Source of the DNA: Psychrobacter sp. Cmf 22.2
Lineage (GTDB): Bacteria; Pseudomonadota; Gammaproteobacteria; Pseudomonadales; Moraxellaceae
Length of the DNA stretch: 64,000 nucleotides
Assembly (NCBI RefSeq): GCF_001921745.1
Contig: NZ_MRYA01000008.1
Span: 1 to 64,000, forward strand
Direction: 5' to 3'
Shown here in pieces: positions 28,687 to 39,676 of the stretch (position 1 is the stretch's first letter; each line of letters starts with the position of its first letter). Made by a program: the position numbers and the translations under genes. The notes below the pieces were generated by a model, which worked only from the letters and a program-made list of their open reading frames with translations, ran no database searches and was not told where the DNA came from.

Positions 28687-29271
28687 CTAAGCATTGTTCA
28701 AAGTTTCTTTTTTTACTGACGTTTTAGTAGCGTCAATCAGCAGCTCGCTGTCACGTACATCATTGAACAACGACCAATCTGGTGTCACATTGTTATTTTT
28801 AATGACGCTCATATCGCCAGTAGTCTCCATAATTACTACAAAAACCTCTGATTTTGACTTGATGCTATTTCTACGTAGTACTTGTTGGACATCACTGGTA
28901 CTTAAGTTAGCCTCTTTTAGGTTATCCCAAAAGTATTCACCATGCGCCATTAAAATTATAGGTTGATTATCTATCAGCGCTTTTAAAGGTTTGATTTTTC
29001 GTCTTATCATTGAGACAAGACCTTGAATAACGAACAGTGCACCAACTGCACACAGGCCTTGAAGTAGCGAGGGCGTATCAGACAATACTGTTGATGCCAA
29101 AATACTACCAATAGCTACAGTCATAGCAAAATCATGACTCGATAGCTTAGAGAAGCTTCGTAGTCCCATAAGACGGGTGAACGTCATCAAGCCAATATAA
29201 AACCCTACTGCAGATAAAGAAATACCAAGCACTTGCTGCCAATCGATCGAAAACCAGCTTTCCCATTTCAT
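28687..29271 (-). CDS. YetF/DUF421 family membrane protein
   Basis: 194 aa: three hydrophobic helices in the first 95 residues (VLGISLSAVGFYIGLMTFTRL, HDFAMTVAIGSILASTVL, LLQGLCAVGALFVIQGLVSM), then the YetF domain with DNQPIILMAHGEYFWDN and STSDVQQVLRRNSI. The family includes Bacillus YetF and spore-related membrane proteins; function in this group is unknown. The last 40 residues form a short beta-strand tail typical of YetF (VFVVIMETTGDMSVI). Confidence 0.82.
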   Translation of the reverse strand: MKWESWFSIDWQQVLGISLSAVGFYIGLMTFTRLMGLRSFSKLSSHDFAMTVAIGSILASTVLSDTPSLLQGLCAVGALFVIQGLVSMIRRKIKPLKALIDNQPIILMAHGEYFWDNLKEANLSTSDVQQVLRRNSIKSKSEVFVVIMETTGDMSVIKNNNVTPDWSLFNDVRDSELLIDATKTSVKKETLNNA

Positions 29272-29363
29272 ATTATCACCTTATTACGTATTCTCATTTA
29301 TGGTTGATCGTCTATTGCTTTTCACTAAGTAGATTAGGTTATTTATAAGACCAATTTTTCAAT

Positions 29364-29397
29364 AAAAAAAGCAACCTGATAAGAGGTTGCTTTTTTT
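29364..29397 (-). terminator. Terminator downstream of the cold-shock gene
   Basis: Perfect stem AAAAAAAGCAACCT with AGGTTGCTTTTTTT and a six-base loop, about 110 bases downstream of the csp stop. Confidence 0.85.
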
Positions 29398-29508
29398 ATA
29401 AAGTCTAAACAATATTTTTGTTGTTATACAACAAACTAATCTTAGCTTTTATATAATCTTTTAAAATGAAAAGTATTGATCAGACGATCAAACTTGACAG
29501 AGATAAGA

Positions 29509-29721
29509 TTAAAGTGCTTCGATTTGCTCAGCTTGTGGTCCTTTCTTACCATCACCTAAGATGAAAGACACTTTTTGACCTTCAGCTAGAGTTTTGAAAC
29601 CGTTACCTTGGATAGCGCTGTAGTGAGCAAATACGTCTTGTCCACCGTTGTCTTGAGCGATAAAACCAAAACCTTTAGCTTCATTAAACCACTTTACAGT
29701 GCCTTCAACTTTATCTGACAT
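29509..29721 (-). CDS. Cold-shock protein, CspA family
   Basis: 70-aa single-stranded nucleic-acid-binding protein (RNA chaperone). RNP1 (KGFGFI, 16-21) and RNP2 (VFAHY) are intact, and the sequence is a full CSD from VKWFNEAKG to the end. The longest frame starts at 29766, but ATG 29721 has AGGA six bases upstream and gives the family-standard length. The promoter lies about 160 bases upstream, so the mRNA has the long leader typical of cold-inducible csp genes. Confidence 0.94.
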   Translation of the reverse strand: MSDKVEGTVKWFNEAKGFGFIAQDNGGQDVFAHYSAIQGNGFKTLAEGQKVSFILGDGKKGPQAEQIEAL

Positions 29722-29888
29722 AAATTTTCCTAACTCTTTAACTGTTGATGAGACTTGTGTCATCACCGATTAATTGACAAATACTCAGTCGAATTTTAAG
29801 CAAATGCTAAGACTAAAACCAGTGTTATATCTTGAAGATATATGACTATTTCCGTCTACAACTCCCTAAGTACAAGTTTAGTATACCA
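29722..29888 (-). promoter_or_regulatory. Promoter and long leader of the cold-shock gene
   Basis: An extended -10 box, TGG-TATACT (29880-29888 on the minus strand), lies about 160 bases upstream of the chosen ATG. The -35 is poor, consistent with an extended -10 promoter. The transcript would have a leader of about 150 nucleotides. Cold inducibility is inferred from the family, not shown. Confidence 0.5.
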
Positions 29889-29990
29889 GCTTTTATTGTG
29901 ATCAGGATGTTAAATTGCGAGTTTTTGTAAAGGTATAGTTATTCATTTAGTAAACTTGTGTAACCGAATATAGCACTTTTAATAATATAT

Positions 29991-30419
29991 TTATGAATCA
30001 AATATAGGCAACCAAGGAAGTGCTAAGACAAATAAACATAATCCAAAGAATATTAAAGCAAATGACTGGCTATAAGCGATATATTTAGAAGGTATTACCA
30101 AATCCTCAGGAGAGTCTGGAATACCACGAAGTTTAAGCAAGCGTGTTCCATAAACCCAACCAAAAACCGTATAAAGACCATAGGCTGCTGGTACAGTTGT
30201 CGCTAATGGCGATAAATCAATCACATATATCATGACTATAGAAACGAAAAACCATGAAGTGTCTAATAGTGAGCTGAATTGAAAAAATAAAGATTTAGGC
30301 AGCTTACCATTGCTACGCTTGAGCATCTCGCCTTCTATCCAAATCAGAACGGCAACGACAGCACTGAAAGTAATATATGCGAATTGCGGCGTTAGCCAGT
30401 CTGGAAAAGATATTTGCAC
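29991..30419 (-). CDS. Hypothetical four-helix membrane protein
   Basis: 142 aa, not recognised. Four hydrophobic segments: about 15-30 (YITFSAVVAVLIWIEG), 50-68 (LLDTSWFFVSIVMIYVIDL), 74-90 (TVPAAYGLYTVFGWVYG) and 118-138 (SFALIFFGLCLFVLALPWL). Short polar loops lie between them, with basic residues after the first helix. No motif suggests an enzyme or transporter. No clear operon partner. Confidence 0.6.
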   Translation of the reverse strand: MQISFPDWLTPQFAYITFSAVVAVLIWIEGEMLKRSNGKLPKSLFFQFSSLLDTSWFFVSIVMIYVIDLSPLATTVPAAYGLYTVFGWVYGTRLLKLRGIPDSPEDLVIPSKYIAYSQSFALIFFGLCLFVLALPWLPIFDS

Positions 30420-30731
30420 AGCATATAACCTATAATATAAATAAAAAAAATAAAGAAAAACGATTAAATACCATTATGTCTAAGCTTATTATTTTGTAAG
30501 AATTAACTTTTGCATAAGTGGTATATCGGTTGTTTACATTGGGTGATAATTGTAAGTTTTCAAGCGCTATTCTTATTACTTTTAAATTTAATGGGGTATT
30601 TCATTATTTTAATACCAGTACCTTTTGTTTACACTCATCAAAATTAGTTATACTAACGATTATATGGCATTAAAAAACCCATGTTATCTCACAATAACAT
30701 GGGTCTTAATAATAGCTTAGTAGATAATTAT
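30420..30731 (-). other. Region between ilvC and the unknown membrane gene
   Basis: 312 AT-rich bases. The only clear element is the ilvC terminator at 30677-30704. The remaining part probably holds the promoter of the membrane gene at 29991-30419, but I cannot identify it with confidence. Confidence 0.4.
30677..30704 (-). terminator. Terminator downstream of ilvC
   Basis: Perfect 11-bp stem, ACCCATGTTAT with ATAACATGGGT, six-base loop, followed by TTTTTT on the minus strand after read-out. It closes the ilvIHC operon. Confidence 0.88.
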
Positions 30732-31769
<1,038 letters not shown>

Positions 31770-31869
31770 TTATGGGAAGCCATGGGTAGTAAATACTTAT
31801 ATCGTGTTTATTTTTTAAAATAGTAAACAATATAAACCTAGTAATAAATTTATTTAAAAAAAAATAATA

Positions 31870-32364
31870 TTAAACGCTCAGGGTCTTCTCGCCGCGAGCA
31901 ATACCAATTACGCCTGAACGTACCACTTCTAGCACACGCTCACGACCGATAGTATCAATAAAGCCATCAAGCTTAGCAGTATCACCAACGATTTGGATAG
32001 TATATAGATTAGCATTTACATCGACGATTTGAGCACGGAATATATCAGCACTACGTTTAATTTCTTCACGCACACTGCCAGTGGCGCGAACTTTAATCAA
32101 CATAAGCTCACGTTCGACGTGTACATTTTCAGATAGATTCAATACTTTAATCACTTCAATCAGTTTATGCAACTGCTTGGTAATTTGCTCAATTTTTTCT
32201 GGTGAAGTAATCGTTGTTACTGTCAAGCGTGAAATAGAGGGATCTTCCGTTGGCGCGACGTTTAAGGTCTCAATATTGTAACCACGTTGAGAAAACAAGC
32301 CAACCAACCGCGACAACGATCCCGCTTCGTTTTCTATTAATACCGAAATCAGATGTTGTTGCAT
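31870..32364 (-). CDS. ilvH: Acetolactate synthase small (regulatory) subunit
   Basis: Regulatory subunit that activates the large subunit and confers valine feedback. The N-terminal ACT domain is clear: HLISVLIENEAGSLSRLVGLF, then RGYNIETLNVAPTEDPSISRLT. A second ACT-like domain follows. Length 164 aa from the ATG at 32364, which overlaps the ilvI stop as TAATG, indicating coupled translation; the longer frame from 32391 would lie within ilvI. Confidence 0.95.
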   Translation of the reverse strand: MQQHLISVLIENEAGSLSRLVGLFSQRGYNIETLNVAPTEDPSISRLTVTTITSPEKIEQITKQLHKLIEVIKVLNLSENVHVERELMLIKVRATGSVREEIKRSADIFRAQIVDVNANLYTIQIVGDTAKLDGFIDTIGRERVLEVVRSGVIGIARGEKTLSV

Positions 32365-34196
32365 TAGGTACGCTCCCCTTTTGATAACCACATATCACGC
32401 ATCGTTTGACCTGCGACTTGCATCGGATATACATGCTCATTACGATCAACGTAGACATCGATGAACACAAGCTTGTCTTTCATTGCCATTGCCTCAGCTA
32501 ACTGTTCTTCCATTTTTTCAGGGTCAGTGATTTTGATACCAACATGACCATAACTTTCAGCCAACTTAACGAAGTCAGGCAATGAATTCATATACGAATG
32601 AGCATGGCGACCCTCATATAGCATATCTTGCCACTGCTTAACCATACCCAACTGAGCGTTATTGAGGTTCAAAATCTTAACTGGTAAATCATACTGCAGA
32701 CACGTTGACAGCTCTTGAATATTCATCTGAATTGAGCCTTCACCTGTAATACAGACGACATCACGCTCTGGTCTTACAAGCTTCGCTGCCATAGCGTACG
32801 GCAAGCCGACACCCATGGTACCAAGGCCACCTGAGTTAAGCCATTGACGCGGCTCGTTATAAGTATAATAAAGTGCAGCAAACATTTGATGCTGACCGAC
32901 ATCACTCGTAATAATTGCATTACCTTCGGTGATTTTGCACAAGGCCTGTACCACGTTTTGCGGCTTGATACCATTTTCAGTATCAGTGTCATAACGTAGC
33001 CCATGACGCTTGCGCCACTCGTTAATCTGAGACCACCAATCTAACAATGCATGTTGCTCTAACTCTTTATCTTCCCCAATAATAGATAGCATATCGCTCA
33101 GTACAGACTTTACATCACCAACGATAGGAATATGCGCAAAGATAGTTTTTGAGATAGAAGCTGGATCAATATCTATATGGATGATTGTCGCATTTGGACA
33201 AAACTTTTTGACATTATTGGTTACGCGATCATCAAAACGTGCCCCAACTGCTAAAATGACATCTGCATGATGCATAGTCATGTTAGCTTCATAAGTACCA
33301 TGCATGCCAAGCATTCCTAAGAACTGACGATCAGAACCAGGAAAGGTACCAAGACCCATCAAAGTATTAGTAACTGGCAAGTTCAAACGATGAGCAATAT
33401 CTTTTAACTCTTCATGAGCCTTACTCCAAATAACGCCGCCACCTGCATAAACAACGGGACGCTTCGCTGCTAGTAAAGTCTCAACAGCTCTTTTTATCTG
33501 ACCGCTATGACCCTTAACAGATGGCTGATAAGATCTTACAAACACATCTTTTGGATATTCGTAGGCATATTTTTCGCTGGGTGCAGTCATGTCTTTAGGC
33601 ACATCAATGACGACAGGGCCTGGACGACCAGACTGAGCGATGTAGAAAGCTTTTTTGATGATTGAAGGGATTTCGCTGGCATGACGAACTTGAAAGCTAT
33701 GTTTGACAATCGGACGTGACACCCCGACCATATCAGTTTCTTGAAACGCATCTTCCCCGATCAAACTACTTGGCACCTGACCTGCAATAACAACCATCGG
33801 TACTGAGTCCATAAACGCTGTCGCAATAGCAGTCACTGTATTCGTAGCGCCAGGCCCTGATGTCGCCAATACAACACCTGTATTACCAGTTGTTCGCGAA
33901 TAAGCATCAGCCATGTGTCCTGCTGCTTGCTCATGACGGACTAAGATATGTTCAATATTATCTTGTTGGAACAGTGCATCATATATGTGTAAAACCGCGC
34001 CACCTGGATAGCCGAAAATATACTCGACCCCTTCATCAGTTAGCGATTGCACCAACATCTCTGCACCAGATAGCATCACAGGCTGGGTGCTATCCTCAGC
34101 AATACGTTGTTGTTTCTCATCGAAATGCTTGGCGGCATTACCCGTTTGAGTATGGCCGGTCATGTTCGGACTTTGCGTGGTTTGCGTCACTGTCAT
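32364..34196 (-). CDS. ilvI: Acetolactate synthase large subunit
   Basis: Thiamine-diphosphate-, Mg- and FAD-dependent enzyme that forms acetolactate or acetohydroxybutyrate. The catalytic Glu region is [18 protein letters not shown], and the ThDP-binding GDG-type motif reads [13 protein letters not shown]. About 610 aa. The family usually begins near MLSGAEMLV; here about 40 extra polar residues precede it. ATG 34196 is only two bases from AAGG; GTG 34190 sits at better distance from the same site, so the exact start is uncertain. First gene of ilvI-ilvH-ilvC. Confidence 0.94.
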   Translation of the reverse strand: MTVTQTTQSPNMTGHTQTGNAAKHFDEKQQRIAEDSTQPVMLSGAEMLVQSLTDEGVEYIFGYPGGAVLHIYDALFQQDNIEHILVRHEQAAGHMADAYSRTTGNTGVVLATSGPGATNTVTAIATAFMDSVPMVVIAGQVPSSLIGEDAFQETDMVGVSRPIVKHSFQVRHASEIPSIIKKAFYIAQSGRPGPVVIDVPKDMTAPSEKYAYEYPKDVFVRSYQPSVKGHSGQIKRAVETLLAAKRPVVYAGGGVIWSKAHEELKDIAHRLNLPVTNTLMGLGTFPGSDRQFLGMLGMHGTYEANMTMHHADVILAVGARFDDRVTNNVKKFCPNATIIHIDIDPASISKTIFAHIPIVGDVKSVLSDMLSIIGEDKELEQHALLDWWSQINEWRKRHGLRYDTDTENGIKPQNVVQALCKITEGNAIITSDVGQHQMFAALYYTYNEPRQWLNSGGLGTMGVGLPYAMAAKLVRPERDVVCITGEGSIQMNIQELSTCLQYDLPVKILNLNNAQLGMVKQWQDMLYEGRHAHSYMNSLPDFVKLAESYGHVGIKITDPEKMEEQLAEAMAMKDKLVFIDVYVDRNEHVYPMQVAGQTMRDMWLSKGERT

Positions 34197-34917
34197 CACC
34201 TTATCAATAATATGTGATCACCATGTCGGAGCATAACTGTACGATAAGACAGCAAATTACTCAAACATAGCAATTTATATGGTCAGTTTTTGATAGGAGT
34301 TTATCGATGTACATGACAAGATGCTAGTTAAAGCACTTTTAATAGAAGCTTATTATTCATAGGACATGTAGGAATATTAAAACAATCAGATATCCATACT
34401 AACGACAATATAGATTGCCTAAATACAAGCGACATACCGATAAGACGGTTACACTCTGTATTACATATAACAGGGTGAATACGCAGTATTTGATTTTTAA
34501 TATTCAAAAATAATAAGTTTATCTTAGTCATTGTAGACCGATGAGTCCGGAGACAGTAAGTACAGTTAAGAATGAAGACTGTGGCAGTCATTATTCATAC
34601 TACGCTATGCTACTGTCACAAAGAGCATAAAACTGTAGAGACTGCTGATAAGCAGTAACCAGTAATTATCCTCAAGTGCTACGGCAATATCATAAAAGCC
34701 GCTCACTGACCAATCAACTGTTCTTATATTCGGTGGTTTAAGCCCTATTGTCAAGAAAAACTTGTGAAACCTATCCTTAACTATTAGTTATTAAATAATG
34801 TACATTTAACATTACTTTTTGTTAGAATCGACATATATTGTATACTCATTGTAATTTATACAATGATACGTTTACGCTTACATATGGATATTTTTATTCA
34901 TTAAAAGGATTGCTAGC
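34197..34917 (-). promoter_or_regulatory. Long upstream region of ilvI
   Basis: 721 AT-rich bases between divergent ilvI and the DUF4124 gene. A perfect TTGACA at 34749-34754 (minus strand) with GAATAT at 17 bp or TATAAG at 20 bp is a candidate promoter. A second candidate, TTGAGT-N17-TACAGT, is closer to ilvI. If the distal one is used, the ilv mRNA has a leader of over 500 bases that contains the small ORF at 34605-34706. No T-run hairpin is seen to support a classical attenuator. Confidence 0.4.
34605..34706 (-). CDS. Possible small hydrophobic ORF upstream of ilvI
   Basis: A 33-codon frame with GTG start, rich in hydrophobic residues: four Val, six Leu, two Ile and a central WLLLIS stretch, with an uninterrupted hydrophobic C-terminal half ending FVTVA. 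It begins about 40 bases downstream of a candidate promoter on the same strand. No clear ribosome-binding site precedes it. It could be a small membrane protein, a leader peptide, or chance; the branched-chain richness is suggestive but weak evidence. Confidence 0.25.
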   Translation of the reverse strand: MSGFYDIAVALEDNYWLLLISSLYSFMLFVTVA

Positions 34918-35421
34918 ATGGCATACTCATCCATGATTCATACTGTCAATAAACTGTTAGTTGGCATTATTACCACTTGTATATTTGTTCTACCTATGAG
35001 TGCAAGTCATGCTATTCAAGTTTACAAATCCATTGGCACGCATGGTGAGGTCAAATATAGTCAACATGCACCGCAAAATGCACGGAATATCGAGGTAATT
35101 GAGTTCCGTAGTGATGGTAGAGAAACGAATGCAGGACAAATGGCCGGAAAAACAGAAGCCAACCAGAACAGCAATACCCTAAGCGCTGAAGAACAACGAG
35201 TTGCGCAACTTGAGGCGCGTATTAAAGATCAAGAAGCACAGGCAAATGCTCAGCGCTGCCAATCGTTACGTAACAACTTAACCAATTTAAATGTCGGTGG
35301 CCGTATCTATGAGATGGATGCAAACGGTAAACGCCAGTATTTAGATGGACGAGAGATTGAACTTAAGCGAGAGCGTGTACAACAAGCGATTGGACAGTAT
35401 TGTCAAGGTACAGAGACTTAA
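34918..35421 (+). CDS. DUF4124 domain-containing secreted protein
   Basis: 167 aa with a signal peptide (hydrophobic LLVGIITTCIFVLPMSASHA) and directly after it the DUF4124 domain: AIQVYKSIGTHGEVKYSQHAP, a short beta hairpin found in many periplasmic proteins of gammaproteobacteria. The middle region (residues 70-118) is a charged Gln/Glu/Ala-rich probable coiled coil, and two cysteines (about 119 and 163) may pair. AAAGGA precedes the ATG. Function unknown. Confidence 0.78.
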   Translation: MAYSSMIHTVNKLLVGIITTCIFVLPMSASHAIQVYKSIGTHGEVKYSQHAPQNARNIEVIEFRSDGRETNAGQMAGKTEANQNSNTLSAEEQRVAQLEARIKDQEAQANAQRCQSLRNNLTNLNVGGRIYEMDANGKRQYLDGREIELKRERVQQAIGQYCQGTET

Positions 35422-35487
35422 GTACAGCTAACTTTAGTAATGAGCATATCTCATTACCAAAGCTGTCTTTAACGAAGTTTATATTAC

Positions 35488-37242
35488 TTAGTAAGTTATT
35501 TTTTGCATGATATGACGTATGGCTGCTGGCATATCTTGAGCTTGCAAGCCGCGTTGTCCAACCAATAACTGCTCTTTACTTACATGCTTATATGTCGCAG
35601 CATCATATGAATTTTGATGAACCAACATATCGCCTGCTAATGCGTGAATCATCACTGCTTGACGCAAGTTACTCTGCTCACTATCTAAGTCTTCTTGCGC
35701 CAATAATCCTGCAACTACTCCAGATAATATATCTCCCATACCAGCTGTTGCCATCCCAGCATTACCAGCACCGCAAACATATATGTTCTCTTGCTCTAAA
35801 ATAAGCGAGCCTGCGCCTTTTAATACCCAATTGCCACCATACCAATTAGCGCATTGTTGTATAGCTGACAATCTGTCGTTTTCTATCTCACTAATCTCTT
35901 TATTTAATAATTTGGCTGCTTCACCACTATGTGGCGTTAAACAAACCTTGTACGTCTTACTGTACTCTCGCAGTTCAGTAACAATGTCGTGTTTCTCTAT
36001 GTGTAGCGCTGCTAAATGATATAGACCGTCGGCATCGATGACTAACGTACTCTTATGCGTCATTACCGCGTGCACGTAACGGATAAATAGTATTTTTGCT
36101 TTTTCATCGCGACCAAGCCCTATACCGATCGTAACGACGCTTGCACTTTCAATTAAACGCTCAACGCCCTCTTGATCGTGTAGGTCAATTGTCATCGCAT
36201 CAGGTAACGAAGTCAATAACGCGCTGTGAAAGGCTTGATGACAGGCAACGGTTATTTTACCAGTCCCAGTTGCCATCGCACTAGAAGCAGTCAGAATTGC
36301 GGCACCACCCATACCTTGAGAGCCATCAATACGATTGCCTCCAATCACTAAGACATGACCATAGCTACCTTTATAACTGTTATGACAACGCGGCGTCAGA
36401 TGCTGGGCATCTTTAAGCAATACTGCAACAGGTTCAATAGATGCATAAGGTAACAACGGTATATCAATTATTTCTCCACTATAATCCATACCATCTTTGG
36501 TATGCAGACCAAACTTACGCGCAATCAAACATAAAGTAATATCCGCTTGTATGGCTAATTTCTCAAATACTTGTCCAGTAGAAGCGATTAGACCACTTGG
36601 AATATCAACGGCAATGGTTAAAGCGTCAATCTGCTGAGCCGCATTATTAAATGTTACAATTGCTTGTTCATACAAACCTTTTGGCGCACGATCTAAACCA
36701 ATACCAAATAGTGCATCGATATAGATATCAGCCTGCAAGGCCATATCCAATTGATCATTTTCATTTTGATAACCTTGCATGTCTTCAAAGCGTTGGTAAG
36801 GACAGTTCATGCCTAAAGCCTTATGCTGAGCCTTTGTTGCATCATTGACTGTTTCTTGGCTCTTTTGATTGTTATCTGCCCGATTATCCACTTCTACGCC
36901 GACTGTTATCACTTGTACTTGCCAGCCCGCTTGCTGTAGATAATGAGCAATCAACCAACCATCTCCGCCATTATTACCTTGCCCTACCCAAATACACACG
37001 CTAGGCTGACGAGCCATATAATAATGATGTCTGGCGTAGCGCTTCGTTTGCGCCTTGACTCGTTCATAAAGCGGTATAATACATTGTGCCATTTGCCAAG
37101 CAGCTTGTTGCATCAAACCAAAGCTATCATATCCTTGTGCAAACCATGCTTGCTCCATGGTATAAACTTGGTCGCTAGCGTATAAAGCGATAGGCAATGA
37201 CGAGTACGGGCACTGTGCTGCGGATTGTGTTGATGACTGCAT
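35488..37242 (-). CDS. nnr: Bifunctional NAD(P)H-hydrate repair enzyme Nnr
   Basis: Fusion of NAD(P)HX epimerase (N-terminal YjeF_N domain, about residues 1-230; WVGQGNNGGDGWLIAHYL) and ADP-dependent (S)-NAD(P)HX dehydratase (C-terminal, about 250-580; VLVIGGNRIDGSQGMGGAAIL and AGMATAGMGDILSGVVAGLL). It restores hydrated nicotinamide cofactors. The longest frame starts at 37305; ATG 37242 has AAGGA five bases upstream (584 aa). Divergent from queG, the same neighbourhood as in E. coli. Confidence 0.93.
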   Translation of the reverse strand: MQSSTQSAAQCPYSSLPIALYASDQVYTMEQAWFAQGYDSFGLMQQAAWQMAQCIIPLYERVKAQTKRYARHHYYMARQPSVCIWVGQGNNGGDGWLIAHYLQQAGWQVQVITVGVEVDNRADNNQKSQETVNDATKAQHKALGMNCPYQRFEDMQGYQNENDQLDMALQADIYIDALFGIGLDRAPKGLYEQAIVTFNNAAQQIDALTIAVDIPSGLIASTGQVFEKLAIQADITLCLIARKFGLHTKDGMDYSGEIIDIPLLPYASIEPVAVLLKDAQHLTPRCHNSYKGSYGHVLVIGGNRIDGSQGMGGAAILTASSAMATGTGKITVACHQAFHSALLTSLPDAMTIDLHDQEGVERLIESASVVTIGIGLGRDEKAKILFIRYVHAVMTHKSTLVIDADGLYHLAALHIEKHDIVTELREYSKTYKVCLTPHSGEAAKLLNKEISEIENDRLSAIQQCANWYGGNWVLKGAGSLILEQENIYVCGAGNAGMATAGMGDILSGVVAGLLAQEDLDSEQSNLRQAVMIHALAGDMLVHQNSYDAATYKHVSKEQLLVGQRGLQAQDMPAAIRHIMQKITY

Positions 37243-37436
37243 AATATTCCTTTTTCTTATTTTATGAATATATAAACTGCTAGGATATAAATATAACAAA
37301 AACATATCTAGTTTTATGTATTAATACTAACAACCCAATATTTCATTTTTATGGTTGCATAGGCAGTAATCTGGCCTATCATAGCTGCTATAACATCATT
37401 ATTGATGTATAAACTCACAAACTAGTACCCTCTAAT

Positions 37437-38639
37437 ATGAACAATAAATCATCAACCAAACAGCATACAATGCATTCCTCTAGTCAGCAAACGAGCGTTA
37501 ATATTGAAGTTACCAATACTCCTGTATTTGCTACTGCAGTAGAGGTGAAACAATGGATTAAGTCTGAGGCACAAGCTTTAGGATTCGCTGACTGTGGGTT
37601 CTTATCCGTCCATCATCCTTTATTTGCTCAGCAGATTGAGCAGCTACAACAGTGGTTAGACAAAGGATATGAAGGGCAATTGCAGTTTATGCACAATAAT
37701 CATGATTTAAGAGCACATCCTGCTAAGCTCGTTGCAGGCGCACAAACCATCATCAGCGTACGTATGGACTATCTAACCCAGACACCAGTGCCACGCACTG
37801 TCACCGATAACGATTACCCTAATCAGGGTATCATTGCACGTTATGCACGAGGCCGAGACTATCATAAGACGATGCGTAGCCGTTTAAAGCAATTGGCACT
37901 TAAGATTGAAAACAAGCTCCCTGAATGGCAGCATTTAAACATTGGCGCCGAGTCAGATTTTGTTTTTCGTCCGTTTAGTGATTCTGCTCCTATTTTTGAG
38001 CGACCAATAGCAGATGCAGTTGGTCTTGGTTGGACAGGCAAGCATACTTTACTTCTGAATAAATCGGCGGGCTCTTTCTTTGTATTAGGCGAGTTATTTG
38101 TCAGCCTTAACTTGCCTGATGACAAGACAGTCAATGCACATTGTGGCAGTTGTAGCGCTTGTATCGACATTTGTCCCACGCAGGCGATCGTCGCTCCTTA
38201 TAAGCTTAATGCAGCTGCATGCATCTCATACTTGACCATTGAGCACGAAGGGGCAATAGATATAAAGTACCGGCGCGCCATAGGTAATCGAGTATTTGGC
38301 TGTGATGACTGTCAGCTTATTTGTCCTTGGAACCGTTACGCCAATCTGACATCGGTAGATGACTTCGCCCCTAGACATAATTTTGATAATATTGGCTTAA
38401 TTGAGCTGTGGCAGTGGCAAGAGTCTGACTTTTTAGAATATACCAAAGGCAGTCCAATTAGGCGGACAGGATACGTTAATTTTTTGCGAAACATTGCTAT
38501 CGGATTGGGTAACGCTAATCCTAGTTTAGATGTGATTAACCAATTACAGTCCAAACTAGGATACAACAAAATGCTTGATGAACATATTAATTGGGCAATT
38601 ACAGAACAGATAGAAAAACTTAGTAATGGTAATAAATAG
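37437..38639 (+). CDS. queG: Epoxyqueuosine reductase QueG
   Basis: Cobalamin- and two-[4Fe-4S]-cluster enzyme that performs the last step of queuosine formation in tRNA wobble positions. Cluster ligands are intact: C236, C239, C242, C246 (CGSCSACIDICP) and C289, C292, C296 (CDDCQLICPWN), plus C262. 400 aa including about 30 polar N-terminal residues not seen in E. coli QueG; a later start is possible. Divergent from nnr. Confidence 0.94.
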   Translation: MNNKSSTKQHTMHSSSQQTSVNIEVTNTPVFATAVEVKQWIKSEAQALGFADCGFLSVHHPLFAQQIEQLQQWLDKGYEGQLQFMHNNHDLRAHPAKLVAGAQTIISVRMDYLTQTPVPRTVTDNDYPNQGIIARYARGRDYHKTMRSRLKQLALKIENKLPEWQHLNIGAESDFVFRPFSDSAPIFERPIADAVGLGWTGKHTLLLNKSAGSFFVLGELFVSLNLPDDKTVNAHCGSCSACIDICPTQAIVAPYKLNAAACISYLTIEHEGAIDIKYRRAIGNRVFGCDDCQLICPWNRYANLTSVDDFAPRHNFDNIGLIELWQWQESDFLEYTKGSPIRRTGYVNFLRNIAIGLGNANPSLDVINQLQSKLGYNKMLDEHINWAITEQIEKLSNGNK

Positions 38640-38696
38640 CATGTTTTATACTATCGAAAAAAGCGTAATAAGATACACATAAGAATCGGACAATAA

Positions 38697-38724
38697 AAAA
38701 CGCCTCTTGTGCTAAAAGGCGTTT
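38697..38724 (+). terminator. Terminator downstream of queG
   Basis: ACGCCT pairs with AGGCGT, extended by A/T pairs to AAAACGCCT / AGGCGTTTT, followed by TTTTA on the plus strand, 57 bases past the queG stop. Confidence 0.75.
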
Positions 38725-38803
38725 TATTTGGACCAACTATATTATAATGAGTTCATATATTCTAAGTTATTGTAGTTATAAAAATTATTCTAATTTGTCT
38801 CAA

Positions 38804-39313
38804 CTATGGCTTAGGAATGCGTAATACTTGCCCTGGATATATCTTATTTGGATCAGATAACATAGGCTTATTGGCTTCAAATATCTTCATATAGTCACCA
38901 GATGAACCATACACCTCTTCGGCAATTTTAGACAAGCTATCGCCAGACTTTACAGTATACATCGTGGACTCAGGCGCATCTTCTTCGATGTCGATATTAT
39001 CAATAACCTTTGCTACATTCTGCACATTACCAATCGCGATGATGGCTTTTTCACGATCTGCTTGAGTCTTAGCATTACCGCTAATTTCAGCTGTATCGGT
39101 TGAACCATTGTATTTAACTTTTAAGTTATCGAGATTAAGATTCTGTTGTTGAATACGGCGCAATAAAATATTGGCAACCGATTGAGCAGAAGGTTCTGTG
39201 GTCTTTACTGGTGTATTAGCATCTGCTTTAGTTTCTGATTTTGCATCGTGTTTGTCATCATCACGATTAAAAATCTTATCTCCAATATCTTTTGCAAAAC
39301 TGAACATACCCAT
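38804..39313 (-). CDS. kbp: BON-LysM protein, K+-binding protein Kbp (YgaU) family
   Basis: 169 aa; E. coli Kbp has 149. MGMFSFAKDIGDKIF at the start, a BON domain (about 45-112) and a C-terminal LysM domain (YTVKSGDSLSKIAEEVYG to the end PGQVLRIPKP) follow the E. coli order. Kbp is a cytoplasmic potassium sensor; a signal peptide is absent here too. A charged linker of about 30 residues (Asp, Lys, Thr rich) makes it longer than E. coli Kbp. Confidence 0.9.
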   Translation of the reverse strand: MGMFSFAKDIGDKIFNRDDDKHDAKSETKADANTPVKTTEPSAQSVANILLRRIQQQNLNLDNLKVKYNGSTDTAEISGNAKTQADREKAIIAIGNVQNVAKVIDNIDIEEDAPESTMYTVKSGDSLSKIAEEVYGSSGDYMKIFEANKPMLSDPNKIYPGQVLRIPKP

Positions 39314-39676
39314 ATATATACTCCTTCAAGTCTTATTTGTTAGTTATTTTTTATATTTTAAAATTATGATCGGTGACAGACCAATTTTAGCTGCTACCAT
39401 CACAATAAGTATAACAAAGTGAAAAAAGTAAAAAAGCTTTAGATAGTAAAAGTATGTTGGATAATGTTACTTCCACATAGATTGTGTTAATGTTAGTGCT
39501 ATTATAGATTGGACGACATAAATTCTAGCAATGTAAGAAAAAATTTTCATATTATAAACAAACTATGGCATTTAGACCTTCTTCAAAACATAAAAAAACC
39601 GCTTATCAATAAAGATAAACGGTTTAGCAAAACTTGCTGTAGTCATATTATAAATAGACTATAAAGCAACAGTGGC
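39314..39676 (-). other. Region between acpP and the kbp-like gene
   Basis: 363 AT-rich bases. It holds the acpP terminator at 39596-39625 and probably the promoter of kbp, which I cannot define with confidence. No gene is supported. Confidence 0.4.
39596..39625 (-). terminator. Terminator downstream of acpP
   Basis: On the minus strand AAACCGTTTATC pairs with GATAAGCGGTTT (one G-U pair), six-base loop, then TTTT. It lies 51 bases after the acpP stop. Confidence 0.82.

Noticed and set aside
34328..34591. 87-aa ORF upstream of ilvI, rich in Ile/Leu
   Set aside because: No ribosome-binding site at either ATG, and the Ile/Leu richness is expected from AT-rich sequence. Kept only as a note because it lies in the possible ilv leader.
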